DNA of 64,000 bases from Antennarius striatus. Taxonomy: Eukaryota > Chordata > Actinopteri > Lophiiformes > Antennariidae. Position 1 is the stretch's first letter. Every line of letters begins with the position of its first letter. The position numbers and the translations under genes were made by a program. Below, piece after piece: positions 40,055 through 57,300 of this stretch. A model generated the notes under the pieces. It saw only the letters and a program-made list of their open reading frames with translations, was not told the origin of the DNA and did no database searches. The DNA lies in NCBI RefSeq assembly GCF_040054535.1, contig NC_090778.1:8874001-8938000 (forward strand). Direction: 5' to 3'.

Positions 40055-40060
40055 TTTATT
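40055..40060 (-). terminator. Candidate distal polyadenylation signal of slc25a25
   Basis: The minus strand reads AATAAA here, about 1.1 kb past the stop. Another match near 40722 would give a shorter 3' UTR. 40061-41165 is interpreted as 3' UTR and holds no coding exon. Confidence 0.35.
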
Positions 40061-41100
40061 TGCATCAAAATGGTCCATTAAAAACAATACTAAAGTACAT
40101 TCTTTACAAATGAATTACAAGTTAATACCTGCATTGCTATAACATTTAGACTGTTGCAGCATTGATTAAAGTGCACGATGCCACTCATCTTTTTTCAAGC
40201 AGTCTTTTCCTTAGTATAAATGTTCAAGTGAAAAACCCTGTAAGACTTCTGAATTAAACAACAATTTGCCCATCAACCTGAGACGTATACTGTAAGGACA
40301 AAACCTCACCTACAGTCATTAGATACGAACAGAAGCTGTTTGCACAGTTATTTTCAGCCACTTTGACTGGTGGCAACAAATTCCTTCTCCCAGCATTTCA
40401 CCAGACAACTTCATTTAGTGTTCGAAAGCCACATATTAAGGCTGTTGCCTGGTGTGTTTACCCTTCCTGAATATAGCATTTTAAAACTATCAGGTGCATA
40501 TTTGTCCATTCATCCAAGTCACCCGTAGCCTTACTCCTCAGTATTCTAGACAATAAAAATAAATACAGAATTGATGGAAATAAATACTCTATAAATCACT
40601 CATTCAGGACAAGGGAGGAGAGAAATCAGACTTACATGTGCAAAATCCTTCCATTCAACCTCTTCCTATTGGTAGAAAACACACTGCCGTTTCTACCACG
40701 TAAAAACTTTTCTGTATGCGATTTATTTAAAATCAGAAGGCTGGTAATGCATGTCTTACTTATTAATGCCTGCAATGTCGTGCCAACATTGAAGTTGAAC
40801 CTCCGTTCAGGTACAAAAGCTTGACACAGGTGGAGCAAACATAAAAATAAACATTTGGTCCTTGAGTCACAATCCTATGATTCATATTTCAGTCTTGACA
40901 CAATAGCAGAAGTCACACACCAACATTCTGAGCTCACAGAGTCCATATCCTCCACACCTTTGCATTCAAGACTTTCATTCTCCCTTCAGCCCAGCAGACA
41001 TTCACAGAATGAGGCTGTCATGAACCCCCAGGACCAAAAGGTCTCTGCAAGTAATGTCCCAGGAGCGCGGTAGGTGATGAGATATTGGTGTACTTGTTGT

Positions 41101-41144
41101 CACATTCTACCTTTGAAGTTATCACATTCTACCTTTGAAGTTAT
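41101..41144. repeat. Exact 22-bp tandem duplication in slc25a25 3' UTR
   Basis: The 22-base unit starting CACATTCTACCTTTGAAG occurs twice without a mismatch, at 41101-41122 and 41123-41144, beginning 22 bp past the stop codon of slc25a25. It looks like a recent slippage duplication. Confidence 0.9.
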
Positions 41145-41165
41145 GTGACAATGATTGATTGAGTT

Positions 41166-46741
<5,576 letters not shown>

Positions 46742-47160
46742 ATCTGGATCAGGATACTTTAAAAGAAACTACAATAAATAAATAAATAAGACACCAACGT
46801 GCCTCTTTCAAACCGTTTAACACTGAAATGCCGGTAAAGAAAACGCCGGCTTGTAAATGGCAAGAGGTCACGCCCATTCGAGGAATAGCTACACGTCATT
46901 GGTTGATCAAAGGATCCCGCCTCCGAATGACATCTTTTTTAACACCAATCTCTAAAACTGCCCATTGAAGGGATCGGCAGTGCTCGACCCCGCGCTCTTC
47001 TTGTTAAACCAATCATGTTTCCTTTTTAGTCACCTTGTTAAATATTGACCAATCCCGTATTTCGTTTCATTCAAACCGCGACTTGAGCGGACTCCTCTGC
47101 TGAAAGGCGGGTTATGGCTCAAAATAGCCCAAAATGGTCCACTCCAAATAAAGGGTCGAG
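46742..47160 (-). promoter_or_regulatory. slc25a25 promoter region with four CCAAT boxes
   Basis: Directly upstream of the ATG. CCAAT motifs are at 46945-46949, 47009-47013 and 47049-47053, and an inverted one (ATTGG) at 46898-46902. GC-rich patches (GGCGGGTTAT near 47106) lie between them. Such clustered CCAAT boxes suggest NF-Y control. Confidence 0.5.
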
Positions 47161-50100
47161 AAAGGTCAAGCTACTGTAAACGGAAACATTTACAGCGTGA
47201 TCGAATAGTAAAAAAAAGTGATAAAACCGCAGTTCCTGAAACAATTACTAAGGATTTGTTTATTTGATTCTATATTTTATCAACTTTGACCAACAACTGC
47301 ATGACACAAAAACAGCGAAAAAGGAAAATTGAATTTTATTATGAAATATGAACATGTGAAATACAGAGCAAGCATGAAAATGTATAATTTATGAATGTTG
47401 CTTGTATTGCTTTTTTTGTAAATTAAACATAACAGCAGTAAGATATGCGAGACAGCAAAACATTAAATGACCTTACCAAAAAAAGACTGTAATTACAAAA
47501 GCATAAGTGTAATGGCATCTATAACAAGATATACAGAAAATAGGCAGCTTTTGGATTTTCTTTGTATCTTGTATAGGACACACACATTTAAAAGTGTGGT
47601 CATATCATTATGTTAAGAGTTCTGTCAATAGAAGTACCATCAGTAACTGATTGTCTCTGTAATATATGTAAGGCTTGTTTCTGTGCAAGGATAACAGAGG
47701 TTCCATGTGTGCATGTAGTTCATGAAATTATAGTCAGCAATTAATAGAATGAAAAGCTAAAATTTTAGGGATACAAAAATGCATTTGCAGTGTTGCATCA
47801 AAAATGTATTTTAATCTTAAATACCTAAATACCTAAGCCTAAAGTTTCAGTTTTACTGTGCATATACAAATAGTCTACAACAAATTAGGCCCATCAATCA
47901 GGGAAACAAAGAAATAAGAAAAGTGGTCCATCCCTTAAATCCTTTCACAAGCTTTGTTTGCTTAAAATTTGCATACTATGTCTTTTATATTTAAATAAAT
48001 TTATAAAGCTAAATAGTTATTTTCTGCTTATTCTGCACATTTTATTTTGTTTGCTTGAATGTTCTTTTGACTGCTGCTTCAGTATTGCATAATCTTGACC
48101 ACTGACTGCACAGCAATAAGATCTGATTCTGTTCTGTAAACCTCCCTTGAGAGAGACGTGGGGATGAAGTCTGTGGAAAAACACAAGGATAAATGAATAG
48201 TGCCAGAATCCAAAAGAGGCACTGTGAGAATGCCAAGATCCACCACTTAAACCCCGAGGCCGTCAGCTGATCCTGTCTGAGTTTACATACAGACACACAC
48301 ACACACACACATGCTAAAAAAATACTGCATATGCATACACACACGCACATATACACAAGCAATAATCTGCCTGCAGTACAACTCTCAAGGAATTGTTAAT
48401 GGTCACTCTTTTCAGCAAACGTTAAAAATAACATCGGATTTTCCATCACGGCTTCTTTTCCACGTTGTCAAAGGAGGTTTTAGAAACAACCTCTAGTCTC
48501 AGGAGTCATATTACCAAAACTGTGGGTATCAACAAAGGACAAGGTCTAGTACATGTGACGTCTAAGGTTGTACTCCAACTCCCCAAAAATTTGTCATTGT
48601 CTGAACAGCGGAAAAAACCTAATTCTATGTAAATGTACATGTTTCCTTTCCAATACTGGTCTCATGTAGTCACTTTTGAGGTTGTTGTGACTTTGCTTAT
48701 AGTGTAACTTTTGCTGATTAAGGTTACACAGAGATCTGAAATGTTCATGGTCACTTCTGTGGGTTGAAAACTCAGCAGTCCATTAACACCAGCTAAAGTC
48801 CAAAGTGAACAAAAACATGCTGGTAGAACTGTTTTTGTCGTTACTCGTGATTTTTTTGCGTCACACAGCAGATGTTCGACGATAACCCATGTCAGAGACA
48901 CGTCTGTTTCAACAAACATTTCAAGCAGCACTTTAACCTAAAGCATCAGACAAATGCAGGTGAGAGGTGAGGGTCTATCATCTAATCAATGACGTCAGCA
49001 TCTCATGGTACTACAACACAATGAGTTACACGTTGTTGTGTTCCTTAGATAAAGGTACCGTTTTATAAGTGGGCTGTGGTGTTTTTAAACTTGTTAATGG
49101 GAGGTTTGGGGATAGTCAGGTAATAAGATGGGTGTCATCAAACAAAAAGTGAACTTTGTCGATGAATCACAGGATTTACAACCTCATTCAGGCCACGTCC
49201 AAAAAAAAGAGGCAGGTAGACAGACAAAAAGATAGATACCTGCATAAAAAAAATACTGCATATGTTTAAACAAACTCTGACATATTCATGGTCACTTATG
49301 ATGTGAGAGGATTTACCTCCTTTTTCATAATCAGAATAAAGAAGTCCAAATGTTTTAGTATTTCTGAAATAAAAGAGCAGAGGTTCATATTTTATATAAT
49401 TTGGGTCATTTACCCGTTAACAATCCATTTAATTCTAAATTATGTAAAAAAAGAAATAAATGAGCAAAAGTGTCGGATTGATAGACAGCTGTGTAACACA
49501 ATATCTCGTACCCTATGCAAGATATTCTTTATAAATAGAACCATTTCCTTAAGGACTCTGCTGCTCTCTGTTGGCTGAACTTGTGCCTGACGTTTTCCAG
49601 AAACAAGCATATTGACATAAAAAGGAAAAGTGTTTGAGATGATCTTATCTAATCATACTAGAGTACAGTATTTGTATGTATAGTATTTGGGAAAAATGGT
49701 AACAAATGTGGCTATCACTGACTAACTGACTCACTACCAGGTCAATTAAGAGTTGTGGGAGAATTTACCTCCTTTTTCATAATCAGAATAAAGAAGCCCA
49801 AATGTTTTAGTATTTCTGAAATATTATTTTTTAATTTTTAAAATAAAATAAAATAAAAGAGCAGATAAATAAAAGAGCAGAGATTTATGTTTTAAATAAC
49901 TCGCGTCATTTCCCAGATAACAATCCATTTCATTTTATATTATATACAAAAGAAACAAATAAGCAAAAGTGTCGCGCCATAGAAGTTACGTATATGCGTC
50001 CATGAAGATAGCTAAAACCTCTGAGACGCGACGCTAATTTATGCCACATGGTGGCGCTGTTTCAACACAGGCTACAAGATGTCTGGTAGTAACTGAGCAA

Positions 50101-50240
50101 ACCCAAAGAGATGCGTCAAGTTCACCAGATGTGACCAGAACTGCCCAGAAGTTAGTAGATTCAACCTTTAAAGTAAATCCACATTAAATCAATTTTTGAG
50201 AAATCTGTTTAAACGTTTATAACTTATAATAATAAAAGTA
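47161..50240. other. Intergenic DNA between slc25a25 and eeig1
   Basis: AT-rich DNA with a (CA)n run near 48290-48312 and the duplicated block at 49306/49757. No coding exon or RNA gene was recognised. Confidence 0.5.
49306..49974. repeat. Direct duplication of a roughly 170-220-bp block
   Basis: The block at about 49306-49476 (TTTACCTCCTTTTTCATAAT, then CAGAATAAAGAAGTCCAAAT, ending GAGCAAAAGTGTCG) recurs at about 49757-49974 with few substitutions plus an AAATAAAAT-rich insertion. The copies are in the same orientation, with 280 bp of unrelated DNA between them. Confidence 0.85.
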
Positions 50241-50249
50241 AAGTCATCC

Positions 50250-50810
50250 ACTTTTGCTAATTCTTCACTCTGTAGCCTCACTCTTCCTTCTCTACTGTTC
50301 TCATTTATGCACAAATATTCTGTTTTACTTCAGCCAATCTTCATTCCTCTCCTCTCCAATGCATGATGCCACATTTCTAACTGTTCCTCCAGCTGCTCCC
50401 AGCTTTCACTGCAGATCACAATATCATATGCTAACATAATGGTCCATGGCGATTCCAGTTTAACGTCACCTGTCAGCCTATCCATCACCATCACAAAAAG
50501 GTAGGGGCTCAGAGCTGATCCCTGATCAGTCCTACCTTTACCTTGAATTCCTCTTTCACACCTTCATCACACCTCAGTGCTGATCTGCTACCTTCATAAA
50601 CATCCTGTATTATATAATGTACTTCTCTGACACTCCAGACTTCCTCATACAGTATCACAGTTCCTCTCTGGGTCATAGACTTTCTCTAGATCTACAAAAA
50701 CACAATGTAGCCCTTCTGACCTTCTCTGTACTTCTCTATCAACATCTCAAAGCAAAAAATGCATCCGTGGTACTCTTCTCTTGCGTGAAACCATATTGTC
50801 GCTTGCAAAT

Positions 50811-50856
<46 letters not shown>

Positions 50857-51870
50857 TTCACTTTTATCCAGAGTCTAGCCTCTACTACTCATTCCCACAA
50901 ACTCATTGTGTGACTCATCAGTTTTTTCCCTTTATAGTTGCCACGACTCTGCATGTCACTCTTGTTCTTAAAAATGGGCATGAGCACAATGTTCCTCCAT
51001 TCCTCTGGCATCTTCTCATCGGATAAAAATGTGTTGAACAACCTGGTCAAAAACTCCACAGCCACCTCTCCTAGATGCTTCCATACCTCCACAGGAATGT
51101 CATCCAGACCAACTACCTTCGCATTTTTCATCCTCTTGAGTGCCATTCTAGCTTGACCCCAGATAATCACTGGTGCTTCCTGGTCCACCACACCTGCATC
51201 TTTTACTTTAATTTCTTTCTCGTCTTTCACACCACCAGTTTCATTTTACACACCACCATCCTATGTTGTCAAGATCCACTCTCCCCTACCACCACCTTAC
51301 AGTCAGGGACCTCCTTCGGATGATGTCGTCTGTACAAAATGTAATCCACCTGCATGATTCTACCACTCTTGTAGGTCACCAAATGTTCCTGCTATCTCTT
51401 GAAGAAGGTGTTCACTATAGCCATGTCCATCCTTTTTGTAAAGTCTACCAGCATTTCTCTCCTGCACGTACAATAAATCTATCTTCCTCTTGATCATTAT
51501 GTCAACCAACTCCCCAACTTTTTCTGTCATAGTGCCTACATTCAAAGTCGCCATTTTCATATCTTGGGGCTTTCCTTTCTTCATCTGCTTCTTTCTGAGA
51601 ATCTGCTGTCCACTTCTCCTTTGTTTTTGACCCACAGTAGCTGAATTTCCATCGACACCCTGTAGGTTAAATTTGCCGATGTCACAAGTTGTTAACCTGG
51701 GCCACGACCCACCCGGTATGGAATACTTTGGATGAGCGCTTATATTTGTTTTATAAATTTTATGCCAGACGCCCTTCCTGCAACAACACTGCCTTAATCT
51801 GGGTTTGGGATGGACTACAGTTGACACTGGTTTTTGCCCTAATAGGGCTGCATTAGCAGCAAAAACAGAA
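50250..51870 (-). mobile_element. Degenerate RTE-type non-LTR retrotransposon
   Basis: On the minus strand the order is: 5' segment with GAAGGGCGTCTGGCATAAAA (near 51760-51780); endonuclease start (MATLNVGTMTEKVGELVD near 51500-51555); endonuclease end (QVDYILYRR...DCKVVVGES near 51290-51340, followed by a stop); and reverse transcriptase (NAKVVGLDDIPVEVWKHLGE...MPEEWRN...LMSHTMSLWE, 50889-51230). The later RT parts follow, including the eroded active-site region (MVMDRL...AYDIVIC near 50400-50490). This matches RTE-clade ORF2, the kind often misannotated as 'craniofacial development protein 2-like'. The endonuclease core is deleted, stops and frameshifts are present, and an (ATAG)n run interrupts the RT. 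It is a dead relic. Confidence 0.88.
50811..50853. repeat. (ATAG)n tetranucleotide microsatellite inside the RTE relic
   Basis: About 10 ATAG units interrupt the reverse transcriptase region between the LMSHTMSLWE block and the QYGFTQEKS block, so they arose or expanded after insertion of the element. Confidence 0.93.
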
Positions 51871-52148
51871 CAACAATCCCAAATATTTTTTGTGGAATTT
51901 TGATTCATTGTTACTTTTTGACACTTGATTCATAAAATTGATCTATGCATCAGTTTAATACTACAGCTGGAAAGGATGGGACTAATAATAATTACTCCAT
52001 ATAATCCAATGGTTTCTAACAATGCAAGGCTAATAGATTTTTGACAATTTCATGCATTTTATATAAAGGCCACTGATAATACACAATCGAAACACTGTAT
52101 TAAAATTGGTTATTTGTTCTTGTTATTGTTAACAGTTAATTGTGGGCT

Positions 52149-52500
52149 ATGGATTTCGTGACCGAACTGAAACGTGGTTTTATTTTGAAGGATACAGTAA
52201 AACGGAAGTGCGACGACACCTCAGCCGGCTTGACAGTAATGGCGCAAAGTTCCTCCTCTTCTCGCCGAAAGAACCAGCAGGAGAAAAAACATATTTTTCT
52301 GTCATGTTATTTGGTCGAAACGCCAGTGACGAACGCCACGTTACCCGAAATGTCTCCTGGTAAGTAGTTTCTCACTTTGAAACCAGAAACGTAACATTTT
52401 CGTTTTATATCTCTGCATGCAATTAATGAACATGCTTGATTTGTTTTTAGACATTTGCGCTGAATCATCCCTGGAGAAGCGGAGTTCCACCACTTACTGA
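52149..52500 (+). other. Putative spliced upstream ORF in the eeig1 leader, 86 codons
   Basis: An ATG at 52149 opens a frame to 52359, where a consensus donor (CTCCTG/GTAAGT) lies. It could join an acceptor at 52450 (TTTTTAG/ACATTT) and stop at 52500, before the eeig1 ATG at 52613. The predicted 86-aa peptide (starting MDFVTELKRGFILKD) is Ser/Lys-rich and unlike anything I know. A second frame over the same interval is open for 72 codons without an ATG. The likeliest reading is that these are 5' leader exons of eeig1 carrying a uORF. Confidence 0.35.
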
Positions 52501-52549
52501 AGGATCAACAGCAGCCCAGACGTTTCAGCCCACTTTTCTTCAATTTTAA

Positions 52550-52774
<225 letters not shown>

Positions 52775-54324
52775 TGATATAAATGACAATCACATTTGTT
52801 TCTATTTAACATTTGTTAACTGTTTTCCTCCTCTTCAGATTGATGTTTTGGCACCTTTTAGCGCATTTATGGAGCTACATATTAAATTTAGAGACTTCAT
52901 TTGGTGGAGACTTTCTAGGTCATGTTGTCTGGCTGTCATTTTTCTGAACTTTCTTGTAATGTGTTTATAATAAATACAGGGGCTTACAGTGACAGTACAG
53001 TTTCTGATGGTTGTTTTGTATGTTTTCAATATGTTAAAAGGATTACTAAAACAGTACTATGCACATTTCACCGATGCCACCAAGGAGGTGCTGGTTAAAT
53101 TCACATTTACATCTCAACAGGTTTGGCAGCTCAGCTCTTGTGTTTTCCTCGGAGTCAGGTTTAAACATAGGGTGTTGTCATCTGATGTGGATTCTCTGTG
53201 CATGTGTACCAGACCAGACTAAACACAGAACGCTTCAAACCAGTTCACACTGCTCAAATCATCTGCGTCTACAGTCTCTAAAACTCCTAGAATAAGTTTC
53301 CACACTGGAACTCAGCAGTTTTCCCCCACTGTAGATTCTTGTTAAATTACGCTACGAGGCAAGGATGGTTGTTATTTCTTTTGTGGACTTTTCATCTCCT
53401 CGTTTATATCACGTAATCCAGATTACTCCCAGATTGCTTCCTTTGATTTTGATAACAACAACAACTTTCCTCTCTGTCCGCCCTTGACTTTGATTTACGG
53501 GACAGCCCTGAAAGTCCCGTCACATGTCGGCTCCAACACTTCACACTTGTTAAAGGGTGTGTGGGGGCAGTTTGGTCATTAGTACCTCATTATTCCAGGG
53601 AACAATTTAGGAAAAGAGTAAATGTCTGAGGCAGAAAACCACCTACCTACCAATGAACTATTATATATTTCCATGCCATGTTTGTGGTGTTTAAACAAAG
53701 TTTTTATGTTCCTTTTCAAATCCAACCTGAAGCTCTAAGACATCCTCAAAGACGCCGCTCTGTTCTGTTGGTGTCTGAGCTGCTTAACTAACCTCAGCTT
53801 GTAAAACAAAGTGAGCCGTTGTGTTTCGAGCTGGCTGGCTAAGTGTTTTATTGGCAGACGATCTCTGAACACCAGATGAACATTTGGACCTGATTTTCCA
53901 GGTCTGACTTGTGATCAGGACTTGGTTAAGAAAAGGATGACCTACATTCAGCAGACTCAGGGTTAGTGATGAGAAAACGAGGGAGAGCAGTCAATCAGTC
54001 AGTTTCTCATCTTTTTTTTTTTTTTTTTTAGACATTTCCATGTTTTTCTGATTTAACAGAATTGTAATTGCTCAATGTTCCTGTTGTCAGGTAACAACGT
54101 CCAGCTGTGGAATGAGCTCATGGGGATGTTCTAAGTATAAGTAAACATATGAATTATGAATTAGATCATCTTGATCACTTTACTTTTTAGTGGTTATTTC
54201 CATTTTTCACCTTTTATCAGTGAGGAAAGAGAAAACCTGGTGTTTTCCAAACACTTGTGTGTGCAGAAGAGATTTTATCATGGGTTGAGTTCATAAAGTT
54301 CAGTGACCATAACCAGTTTTTGGA

Positions 54325-54379
54325 GATCACTTGTCTATAGATTGACTATATAGACAAGTGATCTTGTCTATATAGTCAA
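54325..54379. repeat. Two overlapping perfect inverted repeats
   Basis: GATCACTTGTCTATA (54325-54339) is exactly inverted at 54349-54363 (9-bp loop). TTGACTATATAGACAA (54342-54357) is exactly inverted at 54364-54379 (6-bp loop). The two stems are mutually exclusive. Confidence 0.9.
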
Positions 54380-57300
54380 GAAAAAGGTGAAAGTAAAGAA
54401 CAAACACATTTCATTTGAAGTTCCTGGACATCTCATCACACTATAGATGATGAATCCTCAAGTGTTTAACAATGATTGCTTTTTGTCTTAGTTGAGTGAT
54501 TCTGTCATTCCAAACTTCCAAAGTGAAGAAAAAGTATTCGTGCTTCGTAAATACCATTTATGTTTCTATAATTAGTAGTTAAAATGAACAGTAGATCAAT
54601 GTAATGTAAAGGTTTCTTGTGATGATGAACCCACAGGAAATGTCTCCCTGCTTTGTAGCGCAGTAGAGCCTTTAAGCCCATTTTAGATTCCTGTTTTCTT
54701 TATGATTTAGTTGAGCGCTCTGACACGTTTAAACCCTCCCTGCTAATCTACTGAATCAACCCGTTGCTCTTTTATCTTCAGTCAATATTTCCGGGGTTTT
54801 GTATTTCTCTTATGCTTATTTTTATGTTGTTTTATTTTGTGTCACCCAATTTAAAAACTTTATTCCTTATTCTACGGTTTCTTTTATACATTTTCTTAAT
54901 GCCTGTGTTTCTAAAGCAAAGCTCTTTGAATTGTTTTTTTGCAGATAAACTCATTTTGCTTGTTGTTGCATCAGGTTAAGCTACAGTTTAACATTTCTTT
55001 TTAAAATGGATTTTCTATGGATTTGTGTTTGGTATTGTGACATAAGCAGTGCTGTGGCTCTAGATATATCAGTTTGGGTTAGCTGGCCGGCCTGCCAGTT
55101 TGGTGAAGAGTGAAACATAGCCATTGGATGTTGTCATGCTGATGATGCTGTGTGAAGCTTCACAGAGCAGTGATCATCTTCAAGCTGATTTAATCACAGC
55201 TGTTCTCTTCATGTTTAACTCAAAAACAGGAAGAGGACAGACTGTACGCACACAACCAGTGAATAACTTCAGTGAACACAAAAATCCTTCATTATGCGGT
55301 AACATCACTCTAAACAACAAGATAGATATAAATTATTAACTTCTTTTAGTATTATTGAAATTGCGCTTCAGATTCCATTCTGTAGGTTTTGAAAAAGTTT
55401 CTTTATGTGTTTTTGAAACCACGTTGCCTTAGTTTGTGTTTAAAGTTTGTCTTTTAAAGTTTAAGTTTTGACAATTTTTTATGGTGTAATACAAAAACAT
55501 GGCATTAGTCAGGTTCATGGACAAATAAGATTATTTTGCTCTGCCTCCAAAAGTTTGTAAAAGCCTAAGAATATTTATCAAATTAAGGCTTTCTTAGAAA
55601 TAATAAACTGGATTGTTTTGAAGCCCTTTCCATCTCACTGATCTGCTGTCATCAGCCATGAGGCCTTCAGCGTCTGACCTCAGAGGTCGATCTCTTCTGC
55701 GGAGGTTATATAACAACCCAGAATTCCTCCCTCCCTCCCTCCGTCCCATCTCAGTTATCATCTCTGTGACGAAGAACAAGGACCTCTCAGAGGAGGAGGC
55801 ACTGCCTCAGGGCGGCGATGGTGCGGGGAGACTCCCTCTGCAGCGGACACAGATCAGTATTATGTCACAGATCTGACAAACGGGGCCTTTGTTCGTGGCT
55901 CAGTCTGGCCTGGCTGTGTTGTGGCTCAGGAACATTGGGGGAATTAACAGCGAGCTTACCCAGCGGACTGTTCTTTACCTCATAAAACCCTCCCAGAGTT
56001 ACGGGTGAGAAGCCCAGAGGATCACGAGCTGGAAATGTGAGAGTAGATCAGAACAGCAGATCAGGACGAGGTCTGTTCAGCCCGTTGGACAGTTGTCATT
56101 CACCTGATATACAACTGATATATGGCTGTCAGTCTAGAAACTATTGAGATACTTAAGAGTTTTATTTAATAGGTAGATGAGTTGCAGAAAACCTGATTAA
56201 AATCTTATGATGTCTCAAGGACAGTTTTCTGTTTGTGTGTCTGTGTTTAGTCTGACCTGCTGCACAGATCCAAAAGAAAAAGCAGAACATCCTCAGATTA
56301 GAAAGCCGATTGATAAAGGAACAACAACAATGAATTATTGGAATGAAGATGAAGGGTTCACCAAAGCCATAACAAGTGTTGAGACTTGAGGTTTCCTGCA
56401 TTAAGAGGCTGAAAAAAATGTGAGGGCTAAAGTAGTGGTGAGCTGAAGGAATACTGTCCAGAATGAGAATTATAAATGAAAAGGTTTAATACATAAATTG
56501 GTATTATCATGCAGACATACAGACTTTAATACGACAAAGTTACACAACAAGGTTTTAGAACAGGGTACTTGTTGCTGAGGAAGACTCTGATGATTATGAT
56601 GATGATGCGGTTGTCAAGTTTTTGATGACATAACCAGTTTAAGTGAGTTCCAGCAGACTGAGACCTTTTTGTGTTTGTCCTGTGTTGTTGTGCAGTTTTA
56701 TTTTATTGAAATTAATGAAACAATACTACTCATTTATAACACTTGGACATTAAAAACCAAGTAAACAAAGGAAAAACAGGGCTTATTGAAATCCTTCAGG
56801 CATATGGAGTGTTCTTCAAAGATTTTTTTTTTAAATTTTCTTTTTTTTAAATTTAATTTACCTGTAATTTTTTAAAAACTTTAGTGAGTTTATTATTAAG
56901 TTTATTTATTATTAAGAAAAATATATGAAATTGAACCTCTGCAAAATGATTTATGGAGTAAATGGCTTCTTCTCTTTGTGATCTTGTGGTTTCTGTTTTG
57001 CTTTAATCTTTATGGAATTTTTAATTGCAATGCAATTACTAAATTTTACAATTTTTCTAACTGTTAAGAAAAGGCCACGACTGAGTTATTAAAGTCAAAA
57101 CCTTTATAGAGTTAGCACCCATCTCACTTTATGTAACAACCCAAGGCATTTTACAGAATGTTCTCAAGCATTTACATTCCCATTCTGAACAATCTGTCTC
57201 AAACTTTATTAGTTGTTTTTGTTTTTTTGTTTTTTTAAATCATTTTAACTCATCACGTGCTATTTTAAAATTCCTTCTCTTGCCTGTGATGCAGTGCACA

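Noticed and set aside
53050-53125. Possible second exon of eeig1 (AAGGAGGTGCTGG... before a CAG/GTTTGG)
   Set aside because: There is no usable acceptor before it, and the translation does not match the conserved EEVQENCVRWRKRFTF start of FAM102A exon 2.
55658-55876. A 72-codon frame starting at an ATG in a GC-richer patch
   Set aside because: No family resemblance and no splice support. It could be conserved non-coding DNA but nothing in the sequence proves it.
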